Shown here: piece after piece, positions 1 through 7,710 of the stretch
Layout of the letters: each line of letters begins with the position of its first letter
Position numbering within the stretch: the stretch's first letter is position 1
NCBI GenBank assembly: GCA_964370115.1
Contig: CAYJIA010000020.1
Coordinates: 1 to 37,621, forward strand
Length of the DNA: 37,621 bases
Source: SIG603 sp964370115
GTDB taxonomy: Bacteria; Bacillota; Clostridia; Oscillospirales; Acutalibacteraceae
Reading direction: 5' to 3'
The notes under the pieces: model-generated
The model's database searches: none
The model's input: the letters and a program-made list of their open reading frames with translations, nothing else
Told to the model about the DNA's origin: nothing
Translations under genes and position numbers: made by a program

Positions 1-80
1 GTGCCATTGGTGTTATTAAAATATAAGAAAATGCATAGCATTTTCCACCATAATTATTCATTATTCACTATTAATTATTA
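1..80 (-). repeat. Dispersed AT-rich stop-rich repeat with hairpin (copy R1)
   Basis: Read on the minus strand this is a run of TAATTAATAATTAATA-like sequence, then ATGGTGGAAAATGC, ATA, GCATTTTC. The hairpin GAAAATGC/GCATTTTC lies at 27-45. The same plan recurs at 30318-30363, 37172-37228 and 37402-37457. Here it follows the aminotransferase gene in that gene's direction of transcription. The window edge cuts the outer end. Confidence 0.6.
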
Positions 81-83
81 ATT

Positions 84-109
84 AAAAAAGAGCCTTTCGG
101 CTCTTTTTT
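84..109. terminator. Intrinsic terminator after the aminotransferase gene
   Basis: Perfect 11-bp stem AAAAAAGAGCC / GGCTCTTTTTT with a TTTC loop, one base beyond the stop codon of the minus-strand aminotransferase. The A and T runs on both sides mean it could work in both directions. Confidence 0.9.
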
Positions 110-110
110 A

Positions 111-1382
111 TCAAAGTTTCTTTTCGCAAACAGCAAGCTTTACACAAACGCAAAATAGTTTCATCGCGGTTTCTAGTTCGCTAAGCGGTGGGAAAGTTGG
201 TGCAATTCTTATGTTTTTATCATCTGGGTCTTTACCATATGGGAAGGTAGCACCTGCACCTGTTAGTGTAACTCCAGCATCTTTACAAAGGGCTACAACG
301 CGTTTTGCACATCCGTCTAAAACGTCTACGCTTACAAAGTAACCTCCTCTTGGAGTATTCCAACTTGCAATGCCTAAAGAGGAAAGCTCCTCGTCAAGTG
401 TTTTACAAACCATGTTGAATTTAGGATTTAAAATAGATTTGTGCTTTTGCATAACAGCTTTTACGCCGTCAAAATCTTTTAGGTAAAGCGCATGTCGTAG
501 TTGATTTAATTTATCAGGGCCTATCATTTCTACATTAAACTGGGCGTTTAAATCTTTCATGTTGTTTTCGCTTGACACCATTGCGGCAACGCCTGCGCCA
601 GGGAAAGTGATTTTTGATGTAGAGGCAAATTCAAACACCATGTCTTGACTTCCGACATTTACACATTCTGTGTAGATATTTAATAAATCGTCGGTAGAGT
701 CCTCTAAGTCGTGGACACAGTATGCGTTATCCCACATAATTTTAAAATCTTTTGCCAAAGGTTTAAGATTTGCAAATCTCTTTACAACCTCACTGCTATA
801 AGTATTTCCTGTAGGATTAGAATATTTTGGCACACACCAAATACCTTTAATAGAGGCGTCATTTTTCACAAGTTCTTCTATCATATCCATGTCAGGACCG
901 TCTTGAAGCATAGGAATATTTATCATTTCAAAGTTAAAGTACTCTGTAATTGAAAAATGTCTGTCATAGCCTGGGACGATACATAGAAATTTTCTATCGC
1001 TTACAGTGCACCATGGAGCATTGCCGTTAAAGCCATGGGTAAAACCTCTGTTGATTGTCGCAAACATCATGGTAAGGCTTGAGTTGTTTCCTACAATAAT
1101 ATTTGATTGTGGTACATCAAGTATTTCTGAAAAAATATCTTTCATTTCTGGTATGCCGTCTAAAATACCATAATTTCGGTAGTCATCGCCTGTTAAGCCA
1201 TAGACATTCGTATCTTTGTCAACTGTGCTTAACATATCATTTATAAGGTCAAGTTGGTCGGCTCCTGGTTTTCCTCTGGCCATGTTAAGGCTAAGATTTT
1301 GCGCCAAAAATTCATCATATTCTTTTTTTGTTGTTTCGTATAACTCTTGAACCTTTGCACTTGACATTTCGTTTAAACTCAT
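111..1382 (-). CDS. PLP-dependent aminotransferase, aspartate aminotransferase type
   Basis: A 423-aa fold-type I aminotransferase that should move an amino group between an amino acid (probably aspartate or glutamate) and a 2-oxo acid in the cytosol. Visible: N-terminal LNMARGKPGADQLDL, the Asn-Pro-Thr segment in KYSNPTGNTYSS, the WDNAYCVHDL segment that contacts PLP, and SKITFPGAG holding the Schiff-base lysine. The conserved C-terminal arginine region reads KNIRIAPTFPP. The layout resembles the Asp_aminotransf family (PF12897) rather than classical AspC or MalY. The start is the Met preceding SLNEMSS because TAGGAG lies about 8 bases upstream; an earlier in-frame Met has no ribosome site and lies within the promoter. 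Monocistronic, with its own promoter and terminator. Substrate is inferred. Confidence 0.85.
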   Translation of the reverse strand: MSLNEMSSAKVQELYETTKKEYDEFLAQNLSLNMARGKPGADQLDLINDMLSTVDKDTNVYGLTGDDYRNYGILDGIPEMKDIFSEILDVPQSNIIVGNNSSLTMMFATINRGFTHGFNGNAPWCTVSDRKFLCIVPGYDRHFSITEYFNFEMINIPMLQDGPDMDMIEELVKNDASIKGIWCVPKYSNPTGNTYSSEVVKRFANLKPLAKDFKIMWDNAYCVHDLEDSTDDLLNIYTECVNVGSQDMVFEFASTSKITFPGAGVAAMVSSENNMKDLNAQFNVEMIGPDKLNQLRHALYLKDFDGVKAVMQKHKSILNPKFNMVCKTLDEELSSLGIASWNTPRGGYFVSVDVLDGCAKRVVALCKDAGVTLTGAGATFPYGKDPDDKNIRIAPTFPPLSELETAMKLFCVCVKLAVCEKKL

Positions 1383-1449
1383 GTTGGTTTCTCCTAAAAT
1401 TGAATTTTTGCAACTTCGATACTGCAAATTTATTAATAAGTATGGCATA

Positions 1450-1478
1450 ATTATAGCATTACAAGGCGAAAAATGCAA
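1450..1478 (-). promoter_or_regulatory. Sigma-A promoter of the aminotransferase gene
   Basis: On the minus strand, TTGCAT (1473-1478), 17-bp spacer, TATAAT (1450-1455) preceded by TGC, an extended -10. The -35 box lies inside the right arm of the upstream terminator hairpin (1469-1504). Confidence 0.75.
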
Positions 1479-1504
1479 GTCAATTATCAAAGACTTGCAT
1501 TTTT
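1469..1504 (-). terminator. Terminator after the holin/amidase genes
   Basis: Perfect 13-bp stem AAAAATGCAAGTC / GACTTGCATTTTT with a 10-base loop. Read on the minus strand it lies 57 bases past the amidase stop and ends in a T run. Confidence 0.8.
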
Positions 1505-1560
1505 CTGCAACTTGTAAAACTATATACCCAAACAGCTCGAAAATATGTGAAATTTGCTAA

Positions 1561-2463
1561 TTACATTCGGGTGGTATTGTCCAAATTAATCCAACCCATA
1601 GCAGTTTTTCCCCAGTTTTTTTCCTCATGTGTAACTGTAAGAGCAGTGCCTTTAGAAAAAGTGGTGATTATTTTATGTCTTGAACTGGGTCCCGTTCGGC
1701 AATTTATGCCACTTTGCGGTGCGACTTTTACTTTGTAAACATTCGAAGTTTTAAGAACTGTCAGAAATTTTGAATGTATCGCAGTGTTTATAGACTGAGT
1801 CGAGAGTAGGTTTGTGTTAATTATAACCTTATCGTCTAAAACGCTGTCGACATACCATTTGTCGTTTTTAATCCAAGAGGGAATAGGCTTTGTGCTTTTG
1901 TAATAATGGGCGTTTGAGCTGACAGTTACTAGGTCACCTGTTTTGATAGCGCTTGTCGGTGCCGATGCTTCTTCGTTATCGGTTTTGTCGAAATACTTTT
2001 TTACTAAATTCAAAAAGCGTTCCCAACCAAGATCGAGAGTGCGATGAGGGCAATAGGTACCGTCAAAATCTTGATGCTTTTTAACTTTTTCCAAATCCCA
2101 GTTATATCGTCTTAAAATTGAGGCGATATATTCTGCCGTGTTCTCTTCTGACTTGAAAAACTTGTCACCGCCGCTTAATGAATGGCAAATTTCGATGTTT
2201 ATTCCTTTTAAATAGTCCTTGCCTCTTTTGTTTTTTGTGTCGAGGCTACAGCGTGTTTCGGGTAAACACTGAATAATTTCCTTGTCGTCGATAACATAGT
2301 GAAACGAATATGGCTTGTTTTTCTTCAACATAAAACTGACTTCGTTTACAGCTGGTGCGTTGTTTGCTGTGTTATGAACTATTATACACTCGGGTTTTAT
2401 TTCGCTTGGTGATTTAAGCTCATAAACACTTTCGGGACATAACATTTTTTTAATCGCTACCAC
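1561..2463 (-). CDS. N-acetylmuramoyl-L-alanine amidase, phage endolysin type
   Basis: A 300-aa amidase that would cleave the bond between MurNAc and the stem peptide. Amidase_2 domain at about residues 20-165 with the expected zinc ligands: His30 (VHNTANN), His in KKHQDF and Cys eight residues later in YCPHR. Residues about 180-245 form a spacer domain seen in clostridial endolysins (GDLVTVSSNAHYY, WYVDSV). The C-terminus is an SH3-type wall-binding domain (GINCRTGPSSRHKIITTFSK). No signal peptide, so export would need the holin. The start is taken as GTG at 2463 because AAAGGAGG lies upstream and the product then begins MVAIKKML as in related endolysins; this overlaps the holin gene by 14 bases. 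An internal ATG at MLCPESV is the alternative. The segment normally reading AWHAGDG is replaced by CSLDTKNKRG. Confidence 0.88.
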   Translation of the reverse strand: MVAIKKMLCPESVYELKSPSEIKPECIIVHNTANNAPAVNEVSFMLKKNKPYSFHYVIDDKEIIQCLPETRCSLDTKNKRGKDYLKGINIEICHSLSGGDKFFKSEENTAEYIASILRRYNWDLEKVKKHQDFDGTYCPHRTLDLGWERFLNLVKKYFDKTDNEEASAPTSAIKTGDLVTVSSNAHYYKSTKPIPSWIKNDKWYVDSVLDDKVIINTNLLSTQSINTAIHSKFLTVLKTSNVYKVKVAPQSGINCRTGPSSRHKIITTFSKGTALTVTHEEKNWGKTAMGWINLDNTTRM

Positions 2464-2656
2464 CGTTTTCCTCCTTTGCCTCAGGAAGTCCTGCAACAGA
2501 GGTCAGCATGGACAAAACTCCTGAAAGTACAGAGGCGGATACGACTGCAATCCAGTGTACCTCGTCAATAAGTGCTGTAGTACCTATCATTGCCACGGCG
2601 GTTTGTGCAACAGTTTTAATCGCACGTATGCCAGCAGCCTTAAACCAAGTTGTCAT
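2450..2656 (-). CDS. Phage-type holin (r1t-like)
   Basis: A 68-aa protein with a short amphipathic N-terminus (MTTWFKAAGIRAIKTVAQT) and two hydrophobic segments (about residues 15-35 and 38-58) ending in an acidic tail. Length and pattern fit the r1t holin family, small membrane proteins that form lesions letting an endolysin reach the wall. The start is ATG-ACA-ACT, since AAAGGAG sits 8 bases upstream; the first ATG of the longer frame contains that ribosome site and is rejected. It overlaps the amidase gene, so the two are probably translationally coupled. No other phage genes flank the pair. Confidence 0.82.
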   Translation of the reverse strand: MTTWFKAAGIRAIKTVAQTAVAMIGTTALIDEVHWIAVVSASVLSGVLSMLTSVAGLPEAKEENGGSD

Positions 2657-2743
2657 AGCGTTTGCTCCTTTCATTTTAAAAGCAATTTATAGATAAATAT
2701 ACGTATGATTAAAAACTTTAATTACATATTTTACCGAAATTTG

Positions 2744-2758
2744 CTTAATTAAATTAAG
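2744..2758. promoter_or_regulatory. Palindrome in the holin leader, possible operator
   Basis: CTTAATTAAATTAAG, an inverted repeat with 7-base arms about one central base, between the holin promoter and its start codon. A near copy (CTTAACTAAATTAAG) occurs at 33946-33960 upstream of trmK. Regulatory function is inferred only. Confidence 0.35.
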
Positions 2759-2780
2759 AAGTACGCTAAATGTGAGGGAA

Positions 2781-2827
2781 AAGATATATCTTAATGCGAT
2801 AGTATCACGCAAAATACCCATTGTCAA
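2781..2827 (-). promoter_or_regulatory. Sigma-A promoter of holin/amidase with start-site palindrome
   Basis: On the minus strand TTGACA (2822-2827), 17-bp spacer, TACTAT (2799-2804). A perfect 12-bp palindrome AAGATATATCTT (2781-2792) falls where transcription should begin, a typical repressor position. The leader to the holin start is about 135 bases. Confidence 0.7.
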
Positions 2828-2865
2828 TGCAAAAACCCTCAAATATTTATTTAGTTTGATATAGC

Positions 2866-2896
2866 AAAAAAATAGGTCACGGAAAAACCGTGACCT
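2866..2896 (-). terminator. Terminator downstream of the aldo/keto reductase
   Basis: Perfect stem AGGTCACGG / CCGTGACCT (2874-2882 with 2888-2896) and, on the minus strand, a following run of seven T. It separates the reductase unit from the holin promoter; the dispersed repeat at 2926-3110 lies between it and the reductase stop. Confidence 0.8.
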
Positions 2897-2925
2897 AAGC
2901 GTATAAAAACCATCAACAAAAAATA

Positions 2926-3110
2926 TTGCACAAAATGGGGTGGAAGGAAGCTTTTTCTATCGCAAAAACCTTCCTCTTTTGCCCCTTTAGGGCAAAATTC
3001 ACCTTCAAAAAAGCTCTTCTAAGGCAAAAGTTTTCGTTTTCTGCGGAAAACGCCTCAGGGCTCTGCCCTAAGAACCCGAAATCTTTTGAAAAAGATTTAT
3101 TAAAACTTTT
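2926..3110 (+). repeat. Dispersed multi-hairpin repeat, copy A
   Basis: Shares long stretches with copy B (23442-23606) and, inverted, copy C (37230-37307). It starts TTGCACAAA, contains CTTTTTCTATCGCAAAAA, and the core 3007-3110 holds three hairpins in order: CGTTTTCTGCGGAAAACG, an arm pair around CTCTG in CAGGGCTCTGCCCT, and AAATCTTTTGAAAAAGATTT, ending TTAAAACTTTT. It lies 26 bases past the stop of the minus-strand reductase, antisense to it. Small open frames crossing it are not considered genes. Confidence 0.8.
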
Positions 3111-3136
3111 ATTTTTTGTCAAAATAATGAAATTTT

Positions 3137-4267
3137 TTAAGCTGTAAGTATATCGTGTGCCTCTTTTAGTCTTGCAGGAATATCAAACTTTTGTGGGCAC
3201 ATTTTTGAACATTTGCCACAGTTTACACAGTTTGTAAAGTCTTTGCCAGCTTGAGTCATCATAAGGTTATAAAGCCATTTTTGTCCAGGTGTTTTTGCAT
3301 AGTCATTCCAAACTTTGAAAATCATAGGGATATCAACATTTTTTGGACATGGCATACAGTATCCACAGGCAGTGCACTCAATATTTACAAAGCTTTCCCA
3401 AGTCTCTCTTGCTTTATCGTAAAGTGCTTCTTCTTCTTCACTTAGTATATTACACTCTGCTTTGTCAAATATTCTTAGGTTTTCTTCAAGCTGTTCCATG
3501 GTCGAAACACCGCTTAATATGACAGTAACTTCAGGTTGGTTGTATAGCCACATAAAAGCTTTTTCTGCGTTTGATACGTCTTTTTTCCAGTCGCCAAAAG
3601 CATCTTCAACTTTTTTGGGAACATCTGTAGAAAGCATTCCGCCGTGAAGTGATTCCATGGAAACGACAGGAATTCCTTTTGCAGTTGCATAGTGTAGACC
3701 TTTATAGCCTGCTTGATAATATTTGTCATAGTAGTTATATTGTATCATTGCAAGGTCCCATTTAAAGTAATCTAATACCATTTCAAAATGCTCGTACCTC
3801 TCATGCATTGACACGGCGATATAGCTAATTTTGCCAGCTTCTTTTAGTTTTGACACAAAGTCAAGTGCTTCGTGCTTTACAACTCTTTCCCAGTTTGACA
3901 TATATAGATTATGTAGGAAATAAACATCTATATGCTCAACTTGTAAACGCTCCACTTCTTCTTCATAAAGCTTTTGCAAATCTTCTTTTGAGTTTACAAG
4001 GTTCATAGGAAGTTTTGTTGCAAGTATTACTTTTTCTCTGTAACCGTCTTTTAAAGCCTTACCAACAACAACTTCACTGCCAGGATAAAGATAGGCTGTG
4101 TCGATGTAATTTACACCACGGTCAATAGCTTTTCTGATAAGCGCTATTGCCTCGGGTTCGTTAATAACTTCTTCACCTTTTTCGTTTGTCATTTTAGGTA
4201 GACGCATACATCCAAGTCCAAAACGAGAAACTTTTTTGCCGTCTAGTTTAAAATCAACATATTGCAT
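3137..4267 (-). CDS. Aldo/keto reductase with C-terminal 4Fe-4S ferredoxin domain
   Basis: A 376-aa protein: an AKR barrel (about residues 1-280) followed by a dicluster ferredoxin-like tail. The catalytic tetrad is visible as Asp and Tyr in YIDTAYLY, Lys in ATKLP and His in FLHNL. The tail has CTACGYCMPCP and CVNCGKCSKMCP, enough for two iron-sulfur clusters. Members of this anaerobe-rich group are predicted oxidoreductases that may take electrons from ferredoxin; the substrate is unknown. The start is ATG-CAA-TAT because GGAGG lies 8 bases upstream; a Met five codons earlier has no such site. Single-gene unit with its own promoter (4324-4353), back-to-back with that of alaS. Confidence 0.9.
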   Translation of the reverse strand: MQYVDFKLDGKKVSRFGLGCMRLPKMTNEKGEEVINEPEAIALIRKAIDRGVNYIDTAYLYPGSEVVVGKALKDGYREKVILATKLPMNLVNSKEDLQKLYEEEVERLQVEHIDVYFLHNLYMSNWERVVKHEALDFVSKLKEAGKISYIAVSMHERYEHFEMVLDYFKWDLAMIQYNYYDKYYQAGYKGLHYATAKGIPVVSMESLHGGMLSTDVPKKVEDAFGDWKKDVSNAEKAFMWLYNQPEVTVILSGVSTMEQLEENLRIFDKAECNILSEEEEALYDKARETWESFVNIECTACGYCMPCPKNVDIPMIFKVWNDYAKTPGQKWLYNLMMTQAGKDFTNCVNCGKCSKMCPQKFDIPARLKEAHDILTA

Positions 4268-4323
4268 AGTTATTTCCTCCAAAGTTTAAATTTAATTTTA
4301 TTGTTGCGTGAGCAACTAAATAC

Positions 4324-4353
4324 ATAATACCACAAAAGAAATAAGTATGTAAA
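4324..4353 (-). promoter_or_regulatory. Promoter of the aldo/keto reductase gene
   Basis: On the minus strand TTTACA (4348-4353), 18-bp spacer, TATTAT (4324-4329). Its -35 is only 6 bases from the -35 of the divergent alaS promoter. Confidence 0.6.
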
Positions 4354-4359
4354 TAGTAT

Positions 4360-4388
4360 TTGACAAATTAAATTTTTGAGTATATAAT
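4360..4388 (+). promoter_or_regulatory. Sigma-A promoter of alaS
   Basis: Perfect consensus TTGACA (4360-4365), 17-bp spacer, TATAAT (4383-4388). Transcription should begin near 4395, giving a leader of about 310 bases that carries the T-box. Confidence 0.88.
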
Positions 4389-4394
4389 GTTTAC

Positions 4395-4648
4395 AATATG
4401 TTAACATGCAGGGATTAACAGTGTTTTTTCTTACAGAGAGAAAAGCGTTTGTTGAGAGCTTTTTAAGGCACAAATTACACTCATGCCGTCCCTTGTTTTC
4501 TAGTAAAACACACGATTTGTGGCATTCTTTATGAAAGTAAAGGCGTAAGCTTGCGTTAAAAGCACTACAAGTGGCATAGTTTTATGCAATTTGGGTGGTA
4601 CCACGGATTTCTTCGTCCCATAATATTGGGGGAGAAGTCTGTTTTTTT
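4395..4648 (+). promoter_or_regulatory. T-box riboswitch leader, alanine-specific
   Basis: T-box sequence GGGTGGTACCACGG at 4593-4606, followed by a terminator hairpin (about 4606-4640) and T7 (4642-4648). Stem I begins near CAGGGA and closes with TCCCT; inside it AGTGT pairs with ACACT, leaving CATGCCG on the 3' side of the specifier loop, so GCC (Ala) at 4485-4487 is the likely specifier. An AGAGAG motif lies at about 4435. TGGT (4596-4599) can pair with the ACCA end of tRNA-Ala. Uncharged tRNA-Ala should favour the antiterminator and alaS expression. The specifier assignment comes from hand folding. Confidence 0.92.
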
Positions 4649-4704
4649 GTTTTTATGGTTTTTTAGGTATTTTATTAATTTTTTATTGAAACGGAGAGTT
4701 AAAC

Positions 4705-7344
4705 ATGCAAAAGATGGGTCTTAATGAGTTAAGAGAGAAATTTCTCGAATTTTTCGAGAGCAAGGGTCACCTAAGGCTTAAAAGCTATTCTTTAGTGCCA
4801 GACGGCGACAAGAGCTTGCTTTTAATAAACTCGGGAATGGCTCCTATGAAAAAATATTTTACTGGAGAGGTGACACCACCTAGAAAACGTGTTGCTACCT
4901 GTCAAAAATGTATCAGAACTCCTGATATTGAAAGAGTTGGAATTACAGCAAGACACGGAACTTATTTTGAAATGCTAGGCAACTTCTCTTTTGGCGACTA
5001 TTTTAAAAAAGAGGCTTGCAGCTGGGCGTGGGAGTTTTTTACAAAAGAGCTTTCTATCCCTGTGGATAAACTACACTGCTCTGTATATGTTGATGACAAT
5101 GAGGCTTATGATATATGGACAAAAGAGATAGGTGTTGACCCATCTCATATGCATAAACTTGGCAAAGAAGACAATTTCTGGGAGCATGGCGCAGGTCCTT
5201 GTGGTCCTTGTTCTGAGATTTACTTTGACAGGGGTGAAGAGAGTGGCTGCGGCTCGCCTGATTGTAAAGTAGGCTGTGAGTGCGACAGATTTATGGAAGT
5301 GTGGAACCTTGTGTTTACTCAGTTTGATAGTGACGGAAAAGGCAACTACACACCACTTGAAAATCCAAATATAGATACAGGCATGGGTCTTGAAAGACTA
5401 GCCTGTGTAATGCAAGATGTAGGGAATCTTTTCCTAGTTGATACTATGCAAGACATAATGAAACATATATCAAAAATCTCAGGTGTAAACTATGGCGACA
5501 GTGACAAAACAGATATTTCTCTAAGGGTTATAACAGACCACATTAGAAGTACTGTATTTATGATGGGCGATGGCGTCAGACCTTCAAGCGAGGGTAGAGG
5601 TTATGTTCTTAGAAGACTTCTACGCCGTGCGGCAAGACATGGTAAGCTTTTAGGAGTAAATGAGCCATTCCTATCAAAGATTGCAAATACTGTTGTAGAT
5701 TGCAATAAAAATGCATATCCAGAGCTATTAGACAAAATGGATATGATAGTAAAACTTATAGATTTTGAAGAAGAGAACTTCCACAAAACTATAGATCAAG
5801 GCTTGGCACTGCTTTCAAACTTAGTGGAAGAGGCAAAAAACGGTGTGCTATCAGGCGACCATGCATTTAAACTAAACGATACCTACGGCTTCCCTATAGA
5901 TCTTACAAAAGAAATTTTAGGGGAAAAAGGAATAATGGTAGACGAGGACAGATTTAGAGCTCTTTTAATGAAACAAAGAGAACGTGCCAGAAATGCAAGG
6001 AAAAATGCAGGTGCAGACGCATGGAAAGGTTCTTCTGAATTGTTTGAGGGCATAGCTGCTACAGAGTTTGTAGGATATGAAGAATTTAAGGCAGATGCGA
6101 AAATACTTGCTATAGTAAAAGACAGCAAGCTTGTAAGCGAAGCTTACCTTGATGATGAAGTTGCTATTGTACTTGATACAACACCATTTTATGCTGAAAG
6201 TGGCGGACAAGTTGGCGATAGCGGTGTTATAGAGGGTAAAGATTTTAATATAGACGTAAGCACAACTACAAAAAATGCAGACGGAATTTACATTCATACT
6301 GCCATTGTAGAAAAAGGCGAAATTAAAGTAGGAGACCCTGTAAAAGCCATGGTAAATGTCATAAAAAGACGTGCGATAATGCGTAATCATACTGCGGCTC
6401 ATATGCTACAAGCGGTACTTAAAAAAGTTTTAGGAAACCATGTTGAGCAGGCAGGACAGCTAGTCGACGAAAAAAGAATGCGTTTTGACTTTACACATTT
6501 TTCAGCGGTGGATGACAATCAAATTATTGCAATTGAAACGCTAATAAATGCACATATACTTTCGGCTCATGATGTAACTTGCGAAGAGATGACAATTGAA
6601 GAGGCTAGAAAAAAAGGTGCTATAGCACTGTTTGGCGAGAAATATGGAGACATAGTAAGAGTTGTAAGCGTGGGTGAATACTCAAAAGAGTTCTGCGGTG
6701 GTACTCATGTTGACAATACTTCAAAACTAGGACTATTCAAAATTGTGTCAGAGTCATCGGTTGCATCAGGTGTTAGAAGAATTGAAGCTGTTACAGGTGC
6801 AGGCGTGCTTAAATTAATTCACAATACCAATGTTATATTAAACGAAACAGCAACGGCGCTTAAAGCTCAAAATACATCGGATATTCCAAACAAGGCTAAA
6901 CAAGTGGTTGCAGACCTTAAAAAGGTAGAAACAGACCTTAAAAACCTAAATGAAAAAATTAGCAAAAAAGACATTGAGTCTGTGTTTGAGAATGCGATGA
7001 ATGTAAATGGCATAAAAATTGTATCCGCTATTGTAAACTCGGCAGATTCAAACGCACTAAAAAGTATGTGTGATAGCGTGAAAGACCGTGGAAACACAAC
7101 TGACACAGGTATAGTAGGCGTCTTTATAGGTGTTATGGGCGAAAAAGCAAGTATTGCTGTAAGTTGTAGTAAATTGGCAATGGAAAAAGGCCTGAAATCA
7201 GGACTTATTGCAAAAGAAGTTGCACAAGTAACAGGTGGAAACGGCGGCGGAAAACCTGATTTTGCAATGGCGGGGGCAAAGGACATTACAAAGCTTGACG
7301 AGGCAGTTTTAGCACTTCCAAAAATTATTGAAAAAATGATGTAA
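4705..7344 (+). CDS. alaS: Alanyl-tRNA synthetase
   Basis: 879 aa, normal length for AlaRS, which charges tRNA-Ala and hydrolyses mischarged Ser/Gly. Class II catalytic core in about the first 440 residues, with TDHIRSTVFMMGDGVRPSS near residue 274 and motif 3 GYVLRRLLRRAARHG near 299. The editing domain carries the zinc motifs HTAAH near 561 and CGGTHVDNT near 663. The C-Ala domain ends with the glycine-rich GGNGGGKPDFAMAG near 842. ACGGAGAG precedes the ATG. Controlled by the T-box leader; probably co-transcribed with the HIT gene 13 bases downstream. Confidence 0.98.
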   Translation: MQKMGLNELREKFLEFFESKGHLRLKSYSLVPDGDKSLLLINSGMAPMKKYFTGEVTPPRKRVATCQKCIRTPDIERVGITARHGTYFEMLGNFSFGDYFKKEACSWAWEFFTKELSIPVDKLHCSVYVDDNEAYDIWTKEIGVDPSHMHKLGKEDNFWEHGAGPCGPCSEIYFDRGEESGCGSPDCKVGCECDRFMEVWNLVFTQFDSDGKGNYTPLENPNIDTGMGLERLACVMQDVGNLFLVDTMQDIMKHISKISGVNYGDSDKTDISLRVITDHIRSTVFMMGDGVRPSSEGRGYVLRRLLRRAARHGKLLGVNEPFLSKIANTVVDCNKNAYPELLDKMDMIVKLIDFEEENFHKTIDQGLALLSNLVEEAKNGVLSGDHAFKLNDTYGFPIDLTKEILGEKGIMVDEDRFRALLMKQRERARNARKNAGADAWKGSSELFEGIAATEFVGYEEFKADAKILAIVKDSKLVSEAYLDDEVAIVLDTTPFYAESGGQVGDSGVIEGKDFNIDVSTTTKNADGIYIHTAIVEKGEIKVGDPVKAMVNVIKRRAIMRNHTAAHMLQAVLKKVLGNHVEQAGQLVDEKRMRFDFTHFSAVDDNQIIAIETLINAHILSAHDVTCEEMTIEEARKKGAIALFGEKYGDIVRVVSVGEYSKEFCGGTHVDNTSKLGLFKIVSESSVASGVRRIEAVTGAGVLKLIHNTNVILNETATALKAQNTSDIPNKAKQVVADLKKVETDLKNLNEKISKKDIESVFENAMNVNGIKIVSAIVNSADSNALKSMCDSVKDRGNTTDTGIVGVFIGVMGEKASIAVSCSKLAMEKGLKSGLIAKEVAQVTGGNGGGKPDFAMAGAKDITKLDEAVLALPKIIEKMM

Positions 7345-7357
7345 AGGAGTCTTGAAA

Positions 7358-7696
7358 ATGGATTGTATTTTTTGTAAAATAGTAGGTGGAGATATACCTT
7401 GTAACAAAGTTTACGAAGACGAGTTCTTACTAGCTTTTAAAGATATTTCCCCACAGGCAAAATGCCATGTGTTGATTATCCCAAAACAGCATATAGAAAG
7501 TGCTGGAGAAATTGATGAAACAAACAGTGCAGTAGTGGCGAAAATTTTTGAGCGTGCAGCATTGCTTTCAAAAGAGCTAGGGCTTGAAAACGGATTTAGA
7601 ATAGTTACAAACTGTGGCGACGACGGAGCACAAAGTGTAAAACACTTGCATTTTCACCTTTTAGGCGGAGAAAAACTGTCGGGTAAAATGGGTTAA
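7358..7696 (+). CDS. HIT family nucleotide hydrolase (HinT-like)
   Basis: 112 aa with the N-terminal CIFCKI, a zinc-type Cys pair, and the histidine triad HLHFHLLGG near the C-terminus. HinT-type proteins hydrolyse AMP-lysine or aminoacyl-AMP phosphoramidates; its place directly after alaS fits clean-up of aminoacyl-adenylates, though that is inference. The start is ATG-GAT, eight bases after AAAGGAG; a TTG two codons earlier is too close to that site. Confidence 0.92.
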   Translation: MDCIFCKIVGGDIPCNKVYEDEFLLAFKDISPQAKCHVLIIPKQHIESAGEIDETNSAVVAKIFERAALLSKELGLENGFRIVTNCGDDGAQSVKHLHFHLLGGEKLSGKMG

Positions 7697-7710
7697 GGAG
7701 AATTGTTAAA

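Noticed and set aside
1561..2656. Prophage
   Set aside because: Only holin and endolysin are present; the neighbours are metabolic genes with their own promoters and terminators, and no integrase, structural gene or attachment repeat is visible.
2913..3147. Open frames on both strands across repeat copy A
   Set aside because: They follow the hairpin repeat shared with 23.5 kb and 37.2 kb, lack ribosome sites, and encode nothing recognisable.
6867..7286. 139-codon minus-strand frame inside alaS
   Set aside because: Shadow of alaS with low-complexity Phe/Ser/Thr-rich translation and no ribosome site.
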